A program made the translations under genes and the position numbers. This document shows positions 8,785 to 15,939 of a stretch of 37,997 nt of DNA, in pieces. This DNA is from UBA11891 sp965658355 (lineage in GTDB: Bacteria > Bacteroidota > Bacteroidia > Flavobacteriales > Flavobacteriaceae): positions 1 to 37,997 of the forward strand of contig CBFHRX010000017.1 of NCBI GenBank assembly GCA_965658355.1, read 5' to 3'. Positions within the stretch are counted from its first letter, which is position 1, and every line of letters begins with the position of its first letter. Below the pieces are notes generated by a model. The model saw only the letters and a program-made list of their open reading frames with translations, was not told the DNA's origin and did no database searches.

Positions 8785-8796
8785 AACAGTACTGTT
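8785..8796. promoter_or_regulatory. Perfect 12-bp palindrome between divergent promoters
   Basis: AACAGTACTGTT is self-complementary over 12 bp. It lies between the promoters of the GldA-like gene (minus) and of the aromatic operon leader (plus), about 35 bp upstream of the TTTG box of the latter. It could be a protein operator; there is no direct evidence of a regulator, and a chance palindrome in AT-rich DNA is possible. Confidence 0.3.
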
Positions 8797-8831
8797 TTTA
8801 GGGGGGGTCTTTAAAAAAAGAAACCTAAAAA

Positions 8832-8862
8832 TTTGTTTTTTAAAAAGAGCCTCTTAGTTTTG
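8832..8862 (+). promoter_or_regulatory. Promoter of the aromatic amino-acid operon (TTTG-N19-TAGTTTTG)
   Basis: TTTG at 8832-8835 and TAGTTTTG at 8855-8862 are separated by 19 nt, matching the Bacteroidota -33/-7 consensus in both boxes and spacing. Transcription should start near 8867-8869, about 10-12 nt before the leader-peptide ATG at 8879. This is the best-formed promoter in the window. Confidence 0.7.
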
Positions 8863-8878
8863 TATCGAATTAAATAAG

Positions 8879-8947
8879 ATGAACAAGTCATTTACTTATT
8901 ACCAAAGCTTCTATTATTTCTTTACAGAAAGAAATAGGACTTTGTAA
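8879..8947 (+). CDS. Phe/Tyr-rich leader peptide of the pheA operon attenuator (22 aa)
   Basis: A short frame, ATG 8879 to TAA 8947, encoding 22 residues of which eight are Phe or Tyr: Phe at 5, 11, 14, 15 and Tyr at 7, 8, 12, 13. The densest stretch is FYYFF at 11-15. It lies between a good promoter and a U-run terminator in front of phenylalanine and tyrosine biosynthesis genes, the arrangement of classic ribosome-mediated attenuation (as in the enterobacterial pheA and trp leaders). A ribosome stalled at codons 11-15 for lack of charged tRNA would cover the 5' arm of the first hairpin; one that reaches the stop codon would cover the antiterminator segment. No strong Shine-Dalgarno is seen before the ATG. 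The peptide itself probably has no further function. Confidence 0.85.
   Translation: MNKSFTYYQSFYYFFTERNRTL
8915..8943 (+). promoter_or_regulatory. Attenuator hairpin 1:2 and antiterminator segment
   Basis: ATTTCTTT (8916-8923) and AAAGAAAT (8928-8935) form a perfect 8-bp stem with a 4-nt loop, extendable by the 8915-8936 pair. The stem's 5' arm holds leader codons Tyr13 to Phe15. Directly after it, AGGACTTT (8936-8943) is complementary to the 5' arm of the terminator (8973-8980) and identical to part of the terminator's 3' arm (8992-8999). It can therefore form an antiterminator that excludes the terminator. Whether 1:2 and 2:3 really compete depends on folding energies that were not computed. 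Confidence 0.75.
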
Positions 8948-8972
8948 TTTTGTAAGCACTCAATAATACGTT

Positions 8973-9005
8973 AAAGTCCTGGCCTTAGTTCAGGACTTTT
9001 TTTTT
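8973..9005 (+). terminator. Attenuator terminator upstream of pheA
   Basis: AAAGTCCTG (8973-8981) and CAGGACTTT (8991-8999) give a perfect 9-bp stem with a 9-nt loop, running into nine T residues (8997-9005). It is an intrinsic terminator inside the operon leader, ending 3 nt before the pheA ATG. It is followed, not preceded, by the genes it would control, which fits attenuation rather than ordinary gene-end termination. Confidence 0.9.
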
Positions 9006-9008
9006 GAC

Positions 9009-9830
9009 ATGAATCAAATCATAGGAATACAGGGAATAGAAGGGTCGTTTCACCATCAGGTGCATCTTGCTTATTTTGGGAATGAAGTGCCGGTTGCGAC
9101 ATTCGACAGTTTCCCCTCATTGGTACAGGCCTTGCTAAACAATGAAATTACGAAGGCGGTGATGGCGATTGAGAATTCTATTGCAGGTTCTATCTTACCG
9201 AACTATGCTTTAATAGATCATAACGATTTATTTGTGAGTGGTGAGCATTATTTAAATATTCACCACCAGTTGCTGGCACTACCGGGTCAGAGAATCGAAG
9301 ATATTGAAGAGGTTCGTTCGCATCCGATGGCCTTGTTGCAGTGCACTAAATTTTTTCAAGACTACCCACATATTCGCTTGGTGGAAGCAGATGATACCGC
9401 AGCAGTCGCGCATCGAATTGCCCAAAACAAATGGAAAGGAGTAGCGGCCATAGCTAGTAAAACAGCAGCCGAATTGTACGCCTTGGATACTTTAGCTTCT
9501 TCTATACAAACAATAGAGACTAACGTGACTCGTTTTGTGATTGTTGAAAGAAAGGCGCCCAGTACCCATCAAAATGTTAACAAAGCGGCTTTGATGTTCA
9601 CTTTAGATCACCAGCGAGGGAGTTTGGCCACCATCCTAAATGTAATGAGTGACTGCCAGTTGAATCTCACCAAGATCCAATCCTTACCCGTAATAGAAAC
9701 CCCTGGTAAATATGCTTTTTTTGTTGATATTACCTTTGACGAACTAGACAACTACACCAAAGCCAAGTCTATACTTACCCTAATGGCTCAGCATTTTAAA
9801 GTATTGGGCGAATACAGTAAAAAAAAATAA
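9009..9830 (+). CDS. pheA: Prephenate dehydratase with C-terminal ACT domain
   Basis: A 273-residue enzyme converting prephenate to phenylpyruvate, the phenylalanine branch. The dehydratase part (about 1-180) shows GIQGIEGSFHH near the N-terminus, AIENSIAGSI, SHPMALLQC and the catalytic TRF motif in ETNVTRFVIV. An ACT domain follows (about 195-270, from ALMFTLDHQRGSLATIL). The usual Phe-binding ESRP tetrad of the ACT domain reads QSLP here, so feedback binding may differ. No chorismate mutase is attached; that activity is on the last gene of the operon. The start codon lies 3 nt after the leader terminator's T-run, leaving no Shine-Dalgarno. The next gene starts 1 nt after the stop. Confidence 0.95.
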   Translation: MNQIIGIQGIEGSFHHQVHLAYFGNEVPVATFDSFPSLVQALLNNEITKAVMAIENSIAGSILPNYALIDHNDLFVSGEHYLNIHHQLLALPGQRIEDIEEVRSHPMALLQCTKFFQDYPHIRLVEADDTAAVAHRIAQNKWKGVAAIASKTAAELYALDTLASSIQTIETNVTRFVIVERKAPSTHQNVNKAALMFTLDHQRGSLATILNVMSDCQLNLTKIQSLPVIETPGKYAFFVDITFDELDNYTKAKSILTLMAQHFKVLGEYSKKK

Positions 9831-9831
9831 A

Positions 9832-10977
9832 ATGAAAGCGCAACGATTAGCCAGTGTAAAAGAATACTATTTCTCCACAAAACTGCGGGAGGTTGCAGCA
9901 TTGGCTCAAGCAGGAAAGCCCATTATAAACATGGGGATAGGAAGCCCTGACTTGGCGCCACATCCATCCGTAGTTGAGGCTTTAAGTAAGGGCCTGTCAC
10001 ATCCGAGAGCGCATATGTACCAGAGCTATCAAGGCTTGCCTGAATTGCGACAAGCAATTGCCGACTTTTATCAGCGTTTCTACCAGGTAGAATTGGATTC
10101 AACGGAAGAAATACTTCCCTTAATGGGATCCAAAGAAGGGATTATGCATATCTCAATGGCTTTTTTAGACAAAGGAGATCAAGTGCTGATCCCCAATCCA
10201 GGCTATCCGACTTACAGTTCCGTAACGCGCTTGTTAGAAGCCGAGCCCATTACCTATGATTTAAGTATCGAAAACAACTGGCAGCCAGATTTTGAGGCCT
10301 TAGAAGCAATGGATACGACTAAGGTTAAATTGATGTGGCTCAATTATCCGCATATGCCAACAGGGGCTGTGGCTCAGAAAGAAACTTTTGAAAAGTTGAT
10401 CAACTGGGCCAGAGAACGCAGTATTCTTCTTATAAATGACAACCCCTATAGCTTTATACTAAACGACAAGCCCCAGAGTATTTTGTCCATTCCTGGCGCT
10501 AAAGAAGTAGCCCTAGAGTTAAACTCTTTAAGCAAGGCATTCAATATGGCCGGTTGGCGCGTTGGGATGCTAAGTGGAAACGCATCGATTCTCAAAGAAG
10601 TACTAAAGGTGAAAAGCAATATGGATTCTGGAATGTTTTTCGGCGTCCAACAAGGAGCGATAGCGGCCCTACAAGCCGAACAAGAATGGTTTGATTCTTT
10701 GAACAGTCTATACCGTTCTCGAAGAAATAAAGTAGAAACTTTGGCCTCTTTATTAGAGACTGATTTTGACAGTGCGAGTGTGGGTATGTTTGTTTGGGCC
10801 AAGCTGCCCAAAGAAGCCGTTGACTCCGTAACCTATATTGATACGCTCTTGCATGAGTATGATATTTTCATCGCACCAGGGACTATTTTTGGAAGCCAAG
10901 GAGAAGGGTATATTCGTTTTTCTCTATGCGTGCCCGAGGAAAAAATTCAAGAAGCCATCAACCGTATACAAAAATGA
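9832..10977 (+). CDS. Class I/II PLP aminotransferase of the aromatic operon
   Basis: A 381-residue fold-type I aminotransferase. Cofactor residues are readable: Asn171 (NYPHMPTG), Asp203 and Tyr206 (INDNPYS), Schiff-base Lys235 (NSLSKAFNMAGWRVG) and the substrate-carboxylate Arg362 (YIRFSL). It lies between pheA and tyrA with 1 nt before it and a 4-nt overlap after it. The likely job is transamination of phenylpyruvate, 4-hydroxyphenylpyruvate or prephenate; this is inferred from context, because the family is broad and includes LL-diaminopimelate- and aspartate-type enzymes. Confidence 0.9.
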   Translation: MKAQRLASVKEYYFSTKLREVAALAQAGKPIINMGIGSPDLAPHPSVVEALSKGLSHPRAHMYQSYQGLPELRQAIADFYQRFYQVELDSTEEILPLMGSKEGIMHISMAFLDKGDQVLIPNPGYPTYSSVTRLLEAEPITYDLSIENNWQPDFEALEAMDTTKVKLMWLNYPHMPTGAVAQKETFEKLINWARERSILLINDNPYSFILNDKPQSILSIPGAKEVALELNSLSKAFNMAGWRVGMLSGNASILKEVLKVKSNMDSGMFFGVQQGAIAALQAEQEWFDSLNSLYRSRRNKVETLASLLETDFDSASVGMFVWAKLPKEAVDSVTYIDTLLHEYDIFIAPGTIFGSQGEGYIRFSLCVPEEKIQEAINRIQK

Positions 10978-11828
10978 AAATAGCAGTAATCGGCATTGGT
11001 TTGATTGGGGGTTCCATGGCATTGGAGCTAAAGAAGCAGTTTCCTAAAGCGACTGTCTATGGTATGGATCAAGAGAAAAGCCATTTAGAAAAGGCATTGG
11101 CTAAGGGAATCATTGACGAAGTAGCTGGGATAGAAGAGATGAGTGATATGGACAGAATAGTGCTCAGTATTCCGGTTAAAGCGGCTGTTTCCATGCTGCC
11201 TGAATTGTTAGACAGGCTGCATTCAGATGGCTTGATATGGGATGTGGGATCCACAAAGAAAAGCATATGTGCAGCCGTGGAAAGCCATCCTAAACGAGCG
11301 CAATACCTAGCCGCCCATCCGATTGCAGGGACCGAATACTCGGGTCCAGACGCAGCGCTACTGGATTTATTTGCCGATAAGCCTCAAATCCTATGCGAGG
11401 CTCAAAAAACACGAACTGATTTGTTGGATTGGGCCAAAACAAGTTTCCGTCAAATGGGTATGTATCTCCGTTTTATGCATCCCCAGGAGCATGATAAACA
11501 CATGGCCTATGTATCTCATTTGTCGCACATCAGTTCTTTTATGTTAGGCAAAACAGTTTTAGACAGAGAAGAGGACGAACAAAATATATTTGATTTAGCC
11601 GGAAGTGGTTTTGAGTCTACAGTACGATTGGCCAAAAGTTCGCCCGATATGTGGTTGTCTATTTTTGAAGATAATAAAGAATCTATTTTGGATATACTAT
11701 CCGCTTATATTCGCAATTTAGAGCGTTTTAAAAAGCTGTTAAAAGAAGAAAAATACACGGAATTACACGAACAACTAAAACATACAAATCAACTAAAAAC
11801 AATCCTTAACGGAATTAAAACCAATTAA
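10974..11828 (+). CDS. tyrA: Prephenate dehydrogenase
   Basis: A 284-residue NAD(P)-dependent enzyme making 4-hydroxyphenylpyruvate, the tyrosine branch. It has an N-terminal Rossmann GIGLIGG (7-13), the conserved HPIAGTEYSG with His115, a second conserved His182 (SHLSH), and the helical dimer domain signature AGSGFESTVRLAKSSPDMW. No ACT domain is fused. The frame is open a little further upstream, but the ATG at 10974 is chosen because the Rossmann strand begins at once and it overlaps the aminotransferase stop as ATGA. The next gene starts 1 nt after the stop. Confidence 0.95.
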   Translation: MKIAVIGIGLIGGSMALELKKQFPKATVYGMDQEKSHLEKALAKGIIDEVAGIEEMSDMDRIVLSIPVKAAVSMLPELLDRLHSDGLIWDVGSTKKSICAAVESHPKRAQYLAAHPIAGTEYSGPDAALLDLFADKPQILCEAQKTRTDLLDWAKTSFRQMGMYLRFMHPQEHDKHMAYVSHLSHISSFMLGKTVLDREEDEQNIFDLAGSGFESTVRLAKSSPDMWLSIFEDNKESILDILSAYIRNLERFKKLLKEEKYTELHEQLKHTNQLKTILNGIKTN

Positions 11829-11829
11829 A

Positions 11830-12912
11830 ATGGAAAATGCACCCGCAATGCGCGATTGGCTAAACAATTTTGGACTCGACCATCCTTTGGTGATCGGCGG
11901 GCCTTGTAGCGCTGAAACAGAAGAGCAGGTAATGAAAATTGCTCATGAACTAAAAGATACAGACGTAACCGTTTACCGCGCTGGTATTTGGAAGCCAAGA
12001 ACCCGTCCTGGAAATTTTGAAGGAGTAGGAGCAATCGGTCTTAAATGGTTGCAACGAGTAAAAGAAGAAACAGGCTTATTGACTGCGACGGAAGTAGCTA
12101 ATAAAGATCATGTGAAATTAGCTTTGGAGCATGATATCGATATCTTATGGATAGGTGCCCGTTCTACTGTGAGTCCGTTTATTGTGCAAGAAATCGCGGA
12201 TGCCTTAGAAGGCACTGATAAAATCGTTTTGGTAAAAAACCCCGTGAACCCAGACGTCGCCTTATGGCTCGGAGGGGTTGAGCGATTGTATACAGCCAAT
12301 ATTAAAAACTTAGGTTTGATTCACCGCGGATTCTCTGCTTACGGGAAGTCCAAATACAGAAACAATCCGGAATGGCAAATCGCTGTTGAAGTTCAGAATC
12401 GTTTTCCAGATCTTCCTTTAATTTGTGACCCATCACATATTACCGGTAAGCGCGACATGATTTTTGATACCTGCCAAATGGCCTTGGATTTGAATTTTGA
12501 CGGGCTGATGATAGAAAGTCATTGGGATCCTGACAATGCATGGAGTGATGCGGCACAACAGGTAACTCCTACCGCTTTAGTTCAAATCATGAAGGATTTA
12601 AAAATCAGAGCGACTACTACTGACGAGGAAGCCTATCAGACAGAATTGCAGAACCTTCGTGCTCAAATCGATGTCGCAGATCAAGCGATTTTAGACACCC
12701 TCGGGAAACGAATGAAAGTAGCAGAAGCTATCGGAGAGTTGAAGAAAGAAAACAACGTTGCCGTGCTACAGAATAAGCGCTGGAACGAGATCTTAGGGAA
12801 AATGGTTTTAGAAGGAGAGGAACGAAATTTATCAGAAGAATTTGTTCTCCGACTTTTTAAGGCTATCCATCAAGAGTCGATCAATCATCAAGAGCAGATC
12901 GTGAAAGGATAA
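11830..12912 (+). CDS. Bifunctional DAHP synthase / chorismate mutase (type I-beta, AroQ)
   Basis: A 360-residue fusion. Residues about 15-260 form a KDO8P-synthase-like type I-beta DAHP synthase: GGPCSAE, RAGIWKPRTRPGNFEG and CDPSHITGKRD carry substrate and metal-binding residues. From about 275 a helical AroQ-type chorismate mutase follows (LRAQIDVADQAILDTLGKRM, with the usual Arg/Lys-rich active-site helices). The protein therefore catalyses the first step of the shikimate pathway and the branch step to prephenate, feeding PheA and TyrA of the same operon. In related enzymes the mutase domain acts as the feedback sensor; that is known for the family, not seen here. It is the last gene before a strong terminator. 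Confidence 0.94.
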   Translation: MENAPAMRDWLNNFGLDHPLVIGGPCSAETEEQVMKIAHELKDTDVTVYRAGIWKPRTRPGNFEGVGAIGLKWLQRVKEETGLLTATEVANKDHVKLALEHDIDILWIGARSTVSPFIVQEIADALEGTDKIVLVKNPVNPDVALWLGGVERLYTANIKNLGLIHRGFSAYGKSKYRNNPEWQIAVEVQNRFPDLPLICDPSHITGKRDMIFDTCQMALDLNFDGLMIESHWDPDNAWSDAAQQVTPTALVQIMKDLKIRATTTDEEAYQTELQNLRAQIDVADQAILDTLGKRMKVAEAIGELKKENNVAVLQNKRWNEILGKMVLEGEERNLSEEFVLRLFKAIHQESINHQEQIVKG

Positions 12913-12915
12913 AAT

Positions 12916-12945
12916 AAAAAAACCGCCAACTGGCGGTTTTTTTTT
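12916..12945. terminator. Bidirectional intrinsic terminator between the aromatic operon and aspartate aminotransferase
   Basis: CCGCC (12923-12927) and GGCGG (12932-12936) form a stem with loop AACT. It is flanked by seven A on the left and nine T on the right, so it can terminate in both directions. The minus-strand gene's stop codon lies inside the T-run (12944-12946). Confidence 0.9.
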
Positions 12946-14128
12946 ATTGTAATGCCTTAGCAATTCTTGACAAGGCCTCTTTGATTTGTTCTTCAGAAGC
13001 CGCATAGGATATGCGAATGCAATTGGGGTCTCCAAAGGCATCCCCTGTTACGGTAGCTACATGTGCTTGTTCGAGAAGGAAAAGCGCGAAATCCGTTGCA
13101 TTATTAATGGTTGTACCCTGGAAGGTTTTACCAAAGAAGGCTGAAACATCTGGAAAAACATAAAAAGCACCGTCGGGTTCCTTTACCGTGAAGCCCTCAA
13201 TGTCTCTTAAAAGACTCAGGATTAGTTGGCGACGGTTTTTAAATTCATCGACCATATATTGAATCTTTTCTACTGGGGCTTCAAGTGCTGTAATGGCTGC
13301 TCTTTGTGCAATACAATTAGTACCGCTCGTTATCTGACCTTGCATTTTATTACAGGCTTTTGCAATCCATTCAGGAGCGCCGATGTATCCAATACGCCAG
13401 CCCGTCATGGCAAATGCTTTCGCCAAGCCATTTACTGTGATTGTTCGGTCGTAAAGAGAAGGGATAGCAGCCAAGCTAAATGCCTTTTTTCCGTAGTTAA
13501 TATGTTCATAGATCTCATCAGACAACACAAAAATATCAGGATAGCGATCCAATACTTCCGCCAATGCTCGGTATTCAGCTTCTGAATAAACAGTCCCTGA
13601 AGGGTTGTTTGGCGAATTAAACATGATCAGCTTTGTCTTGGGCGTAATAGCCGCTTCTAGTTGTTCAGGTGTAATTTTGAAATTTTGTTCAATTCCAGTA
13701 GGAACCACTACAGGAATTGCTTCAGCAAGCGTTACGATCGCAGAATAGCTCACCCAATAAGGAGCTGGAAGTAAGACTTCATCACCTGGATTAAGCAAGA
13801 CCATACAGACATTGGCGATAGATTGCTTCGCTCCAGTAGAGACGACTACCTGTGATGGGGAATAGGTTAGATGATTGTCTCTTTTAAACTTATGACATAC
13901 AGCTTCCTTGAGATCTGCATACCCATCCACAGGAGAATAAGAGTTGTAGTTATCACGAACAGCTTGTATCGCCGCTTCTTTAATAAATTCGGGCGTGTTA
14001 AAATCAGGCTCGCCTAGGCTCAGGCCTATAACATCAACCCCTTGTCCTTTTAATTCTCTTGCTTTTGCCGCCATAGCCAATGTGGCCGATGCGGGTAGAC
14101 TGTTTATTCTTTCTGATAATGCCTCCAT
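12944..14128 (-). CDS. Aspartate aminotransferase, class I (Ib-type)
   Basis: A 394-residue PLP enzyme, predicted to interconvert aspartate/2-oxoglutarate and oxaloacetate/glutamate, possibly also prephenate as in related Ib enzymes. It shows SLGEPDFNTP (37-46), Trp125, NNPSG (174-178), Asp204 and Tyr207 (SDEIYEH) and Schiff-base Lys237 (NGLAKAFAMTGWRIG). ATG 14128 is chosen; a TTG two codons earlier is in frame but weaker. The start lies 2 nt after the desaturase stop, so the two genes should be co-transcribed although their functions look unrelated. Confidence 0.92.
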   Translation of the reverse strand: MEALSERINSLPASATLAMAAKARELKGQGVDVIGLSLGEPDFNTPEFIKEAAIQAVRDNYNSYSPVDGYADLKEAVCHKFKRDNHLTYSPSQVVVSTGAKQSIANVCMVLLNPGDEVLLPAPYWVSYSAIVTLAEAIPVVVPTGIEQNFKITPEQLEAAITPKTKLIMFNSPNNPSGTVYSEAEYRALAEVLDRYPDIFVLSDEIYEHINYGKKAFSLAAIPSLYDRTITVNGLAKAFAMTGWRIGYIGAPEWIAKACNKMQGQITSGTNCIAQRAAITALEAPVEKIQYMVDEFKNRRQLILSLLRDIEGFTVKEPDGAFYVFPDVSAFFGKTFQGTTINNATDFALFLLEQAHVATVTGDAFGDPNCIRISYAASEEQIKEALSRIAKALQ

Positions 14129-14130
14129 AA

Positions 14131-15228
14131 TCAAATAGTAACTGTTGCGGGTTTCATCCCCATGCTTTTAATGAATTTAAAATGCGAAAATAAGGCACTT
14201 CGAGTACTTTTATATTCATTGTAGGGCAAATTAAATTCTCGGGCTGTCTTTTTTATGATTTTCCCAATTTCTTGGTAATGAATATGCGAAATATGGGGAA
14301 AAATATGATGTTCAATTTGAAAATTTAACCCTCCAACATACCAATTCAGCAACCAATTTTTGGGAGAGAAATTAGCAGTGGTATGCAATTGATGAATGGC
14401 CCAAGTATTTTTCATTTCTTGAGAAGTTGATTCCGGTAACGGCATTTCTGTATCTTCTATTACATGCGCCAGTTGGAATACCAGACTCAATATAAGTCCC
14501 GCTGTGTAGTGCATGACAAAAAAGCCCAGTAGGATATGCCAAATAGGAATGTCTAAAATCAAATAGGGGATCAGTAGCCAGCCTAAAAAATACAGAATCT
14601 TTGAAATGACTAAACTGGTCCACAAGTATGAAGGACTTTTTGTTTGTGCTACATTTTTATGATCTCTTAAATAGCGATACATCTGTGAAAAATCAGATGC
14701 AATGGCCCAACGAAGAGTGAGCAAACCGTATAAGAATACAAAGTAGACATGCTGAAAGCGATGAAAAGGCTTCCATACTTGATGCTTGGAAAAGCGTAAA
14801 ATACCGTTGGCCTCGATGTCTTCGTCATGACCGTGGATATTGGTAAAAGTATGGTGGAGGAAATTATGTTGCACTTTCCAGTTATTTGAATTTCCGGCTA
14901 AAAAATAGATGGTATCGCCCATTAATTTATTGACCCAAGGCTTTGAAGAATAAGAGCCATGATTGCCATCGTGCATCACATTCATCCCGATACCAGCCAT
15001 TCCTACCCCCGCAACAACACAGAGGGCTAATTGGGTATAATAGGCCATGGGGAAAGCCAGGATCAGCAAATAAGGCACGACCAGTAATGAGATCATTACA
15101 ATCGTTTTTAAATGCAAGCGGTAGTTTCCTGTTTTCTTTATTTGATTGATTTTAAAATGATTGTTAACGCGTTGGGTCAGCTCTTTATAAAAGCCTTTTA
15201 AATCTCTTCTGGGAAATTTTATGTACAT
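14131..15228 (-). CDS. Membrane fatty acid desaturase (front-end type)
   Basis: A 365-residue integral membrane di-iron desaturase acting on acyl chains. Three histidine boxes are present: HDGNH (86-90), HNFLHH (121-126) and QIEHH (304-308). A first-residue Gln in box 3 is typical of delta-5/delta-6 front-end desaturases, though no cytochrome b5 domain is fused. Hydrophobic segments lie around 40-80, 160-180 and 205-255. Regiochemistry cannot be told from sequence. A near-match -7 element lies 18 nt upstream, and the aspartate aminotransferase gene follows closely downstream. Confidence 0.92.
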   Translation of the reverse strand: MYIKFPRRDLKGFYKELTQRVNNHFKINQIKKTGNYRLHLKTIVMISLLVVPYLLILAFPMAYYTQLALCVVAGVGMAGIGMNVMHDGNHGSYSSKPWVNKLMGDTIYFLAGNSNNWKVQHNFLHHTFTNIHGHDEDIEANGILRFSKHQVWKPFHRFQHVYFVFLYGLLTLRWAIASDFSQMYRYLRDHKNVAQTKSPSYLWTSLVISKILYFLGWLLIPYLILDIPIWHILLGFFVMHYTAGLILSLVFQLAHVIEDTEMPLPESTSQEMKNTWAIHQLHTTANFSPKNWLLNWYVGGLNFQIEHHIFPHISHIHYQEIGKIIKKTAREFNLPYNEYKSTRSALFSHFKFIKSMGMKPATVTI

Positions 15229-15246
15229 GCGATTCTTTATTTTTTC

Positions 15247-15254
15247 CTAAAGTA
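15247..15254 (-). promoter_or_regulatory. Possible -7 element of the desaturase gene
   Basis: On the minus strand the bases read TACTTTAG, seven of eight matches to TAnnTTTG, 18 nt before the ATG. No convincing -33 box was found. Confidence 0.3.
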
Positions 15255-15273
15255 ATAAAAATGAAAGCTTTAT

Positions 15274-15281
15274 TACCTTTG
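15274..15281 (+). promoter_or_regulatory. -7 promoter element of rsmG
   Basis: TACCTTTG is an exact match to TAnnTTTG, 11 nt before the TTG start codon of rsmG, implying a leader of only about 4-7 nt. No clear -33 box. Confidence 0.45.
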
Positions 15282-15292
15282 AAAAAAAATCT

Positions 15293-15913
15293 TTGGAACA
15301 ACTTTTTAACTATTTTCCAACACTACGTCAAGAGCAACACTCTCAGTTTGAGAAAATGTACGACTTGTACGTGGATTGGAATGCACAAATCAATGTCATC
15401 TCCCGAAAAGATATTGAGAGCTTTTATACCCGTCATGTTTTGCATTCCCTTGCCATCGCAAAGTATATCCACTTTTGTCCAGGGACGCGTGTATTTGATG
15501 TAGGGACGGGTGGTGGTTTTCCGGGTATTCCGCTGGCAGTTTTTTTTCCCGAAGTTGAATTTCATCTCATCGATAGTATCGGAAAGAAAATAAAAGTGAT
15601 TGATGCGGTAGTGGAGTCTTTGGCCCTTCAAAATGTAACGACCCATAATAAAAGAATGGAAGATATTCCTTTGCGCGCTGACTTTGTTGTCTGTCGTGCC
15701 GTGGCGCCCATGCAAACATTGGTGAATTGGACAGGGGATAAATTTGAAGCGACATCTAAAAACACTCACCCCAACGGATTTATCTGCCTAAAAGGGGGCG
15801 ATTTAGTAGATGAGCTAAAGGCATTTCCAAAAGCACAGCAGTTCGCTTTGAAGGAGTATTTTACGGATCCTTTTTTTGAAACTAAAAAGCTCGTTTACCT
15901 CCCTCGTACATAA
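15293..15913 (+). CDS. rsmG: 16S rRNA (guanine-527-N7) methyltransferase
   Basis: A 206-residue SAM-dependent methyltransferase that modifies G527 of 16S rRNA. Typical marks are WNAQINVISRKD (29-40), the HVLHSL stretch, and the SAM motif FDVGTGGGFPGIPLA (68-82), then HLIDSIGKKI. A TTG start is chosen: homologous N-terminal sequence (a short amphipathic stretch with FPTL) begins exactly there, and the first in-frame ATG, at residue 22, would cut it off. It is convergent with pruA, 26 nt apart. Confidence 0.93.
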   Translation: MEQLFNYFPTLRQEQHSQFEKMYDLYVDWNAQINVISRKDIESFYTRHVLHSLAIAKYIHFCPGTRVFDVGTGGGFPGIPLAVFFPEVEFHLIDSIGKKIKVIDAVVESLALQNVTTHNKRMEDIPLRADFVVCRAVAPMQTLVNWTGDKFEATSKNTHPNGFICLKGGDLVDELKAFPKAQQFALKEYFTDPFFETKKLVYLPRT

Positions 15914-15928
15914 AAATTACGAAGGAGG
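15898..15928. terminator. Possible hairpin between convergent rsmG and pruA
   Basis: Arms 15898-15908 and 15918-15928 pair in 10 of 11 positions around a 9-nt loop that contains the rsmG stop codon. There is no T-run on either side, so it is not a standard intrinsic terminator. Confidence 0.35.
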
Positions 15929-15939
15929 GATAGTGGGTC

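Noticed and set aside
15898..15928. rsmG-pruA hairpin as a strong terminator
   Set aside because: No T-run follows on either strand; kept only as a weak structure.
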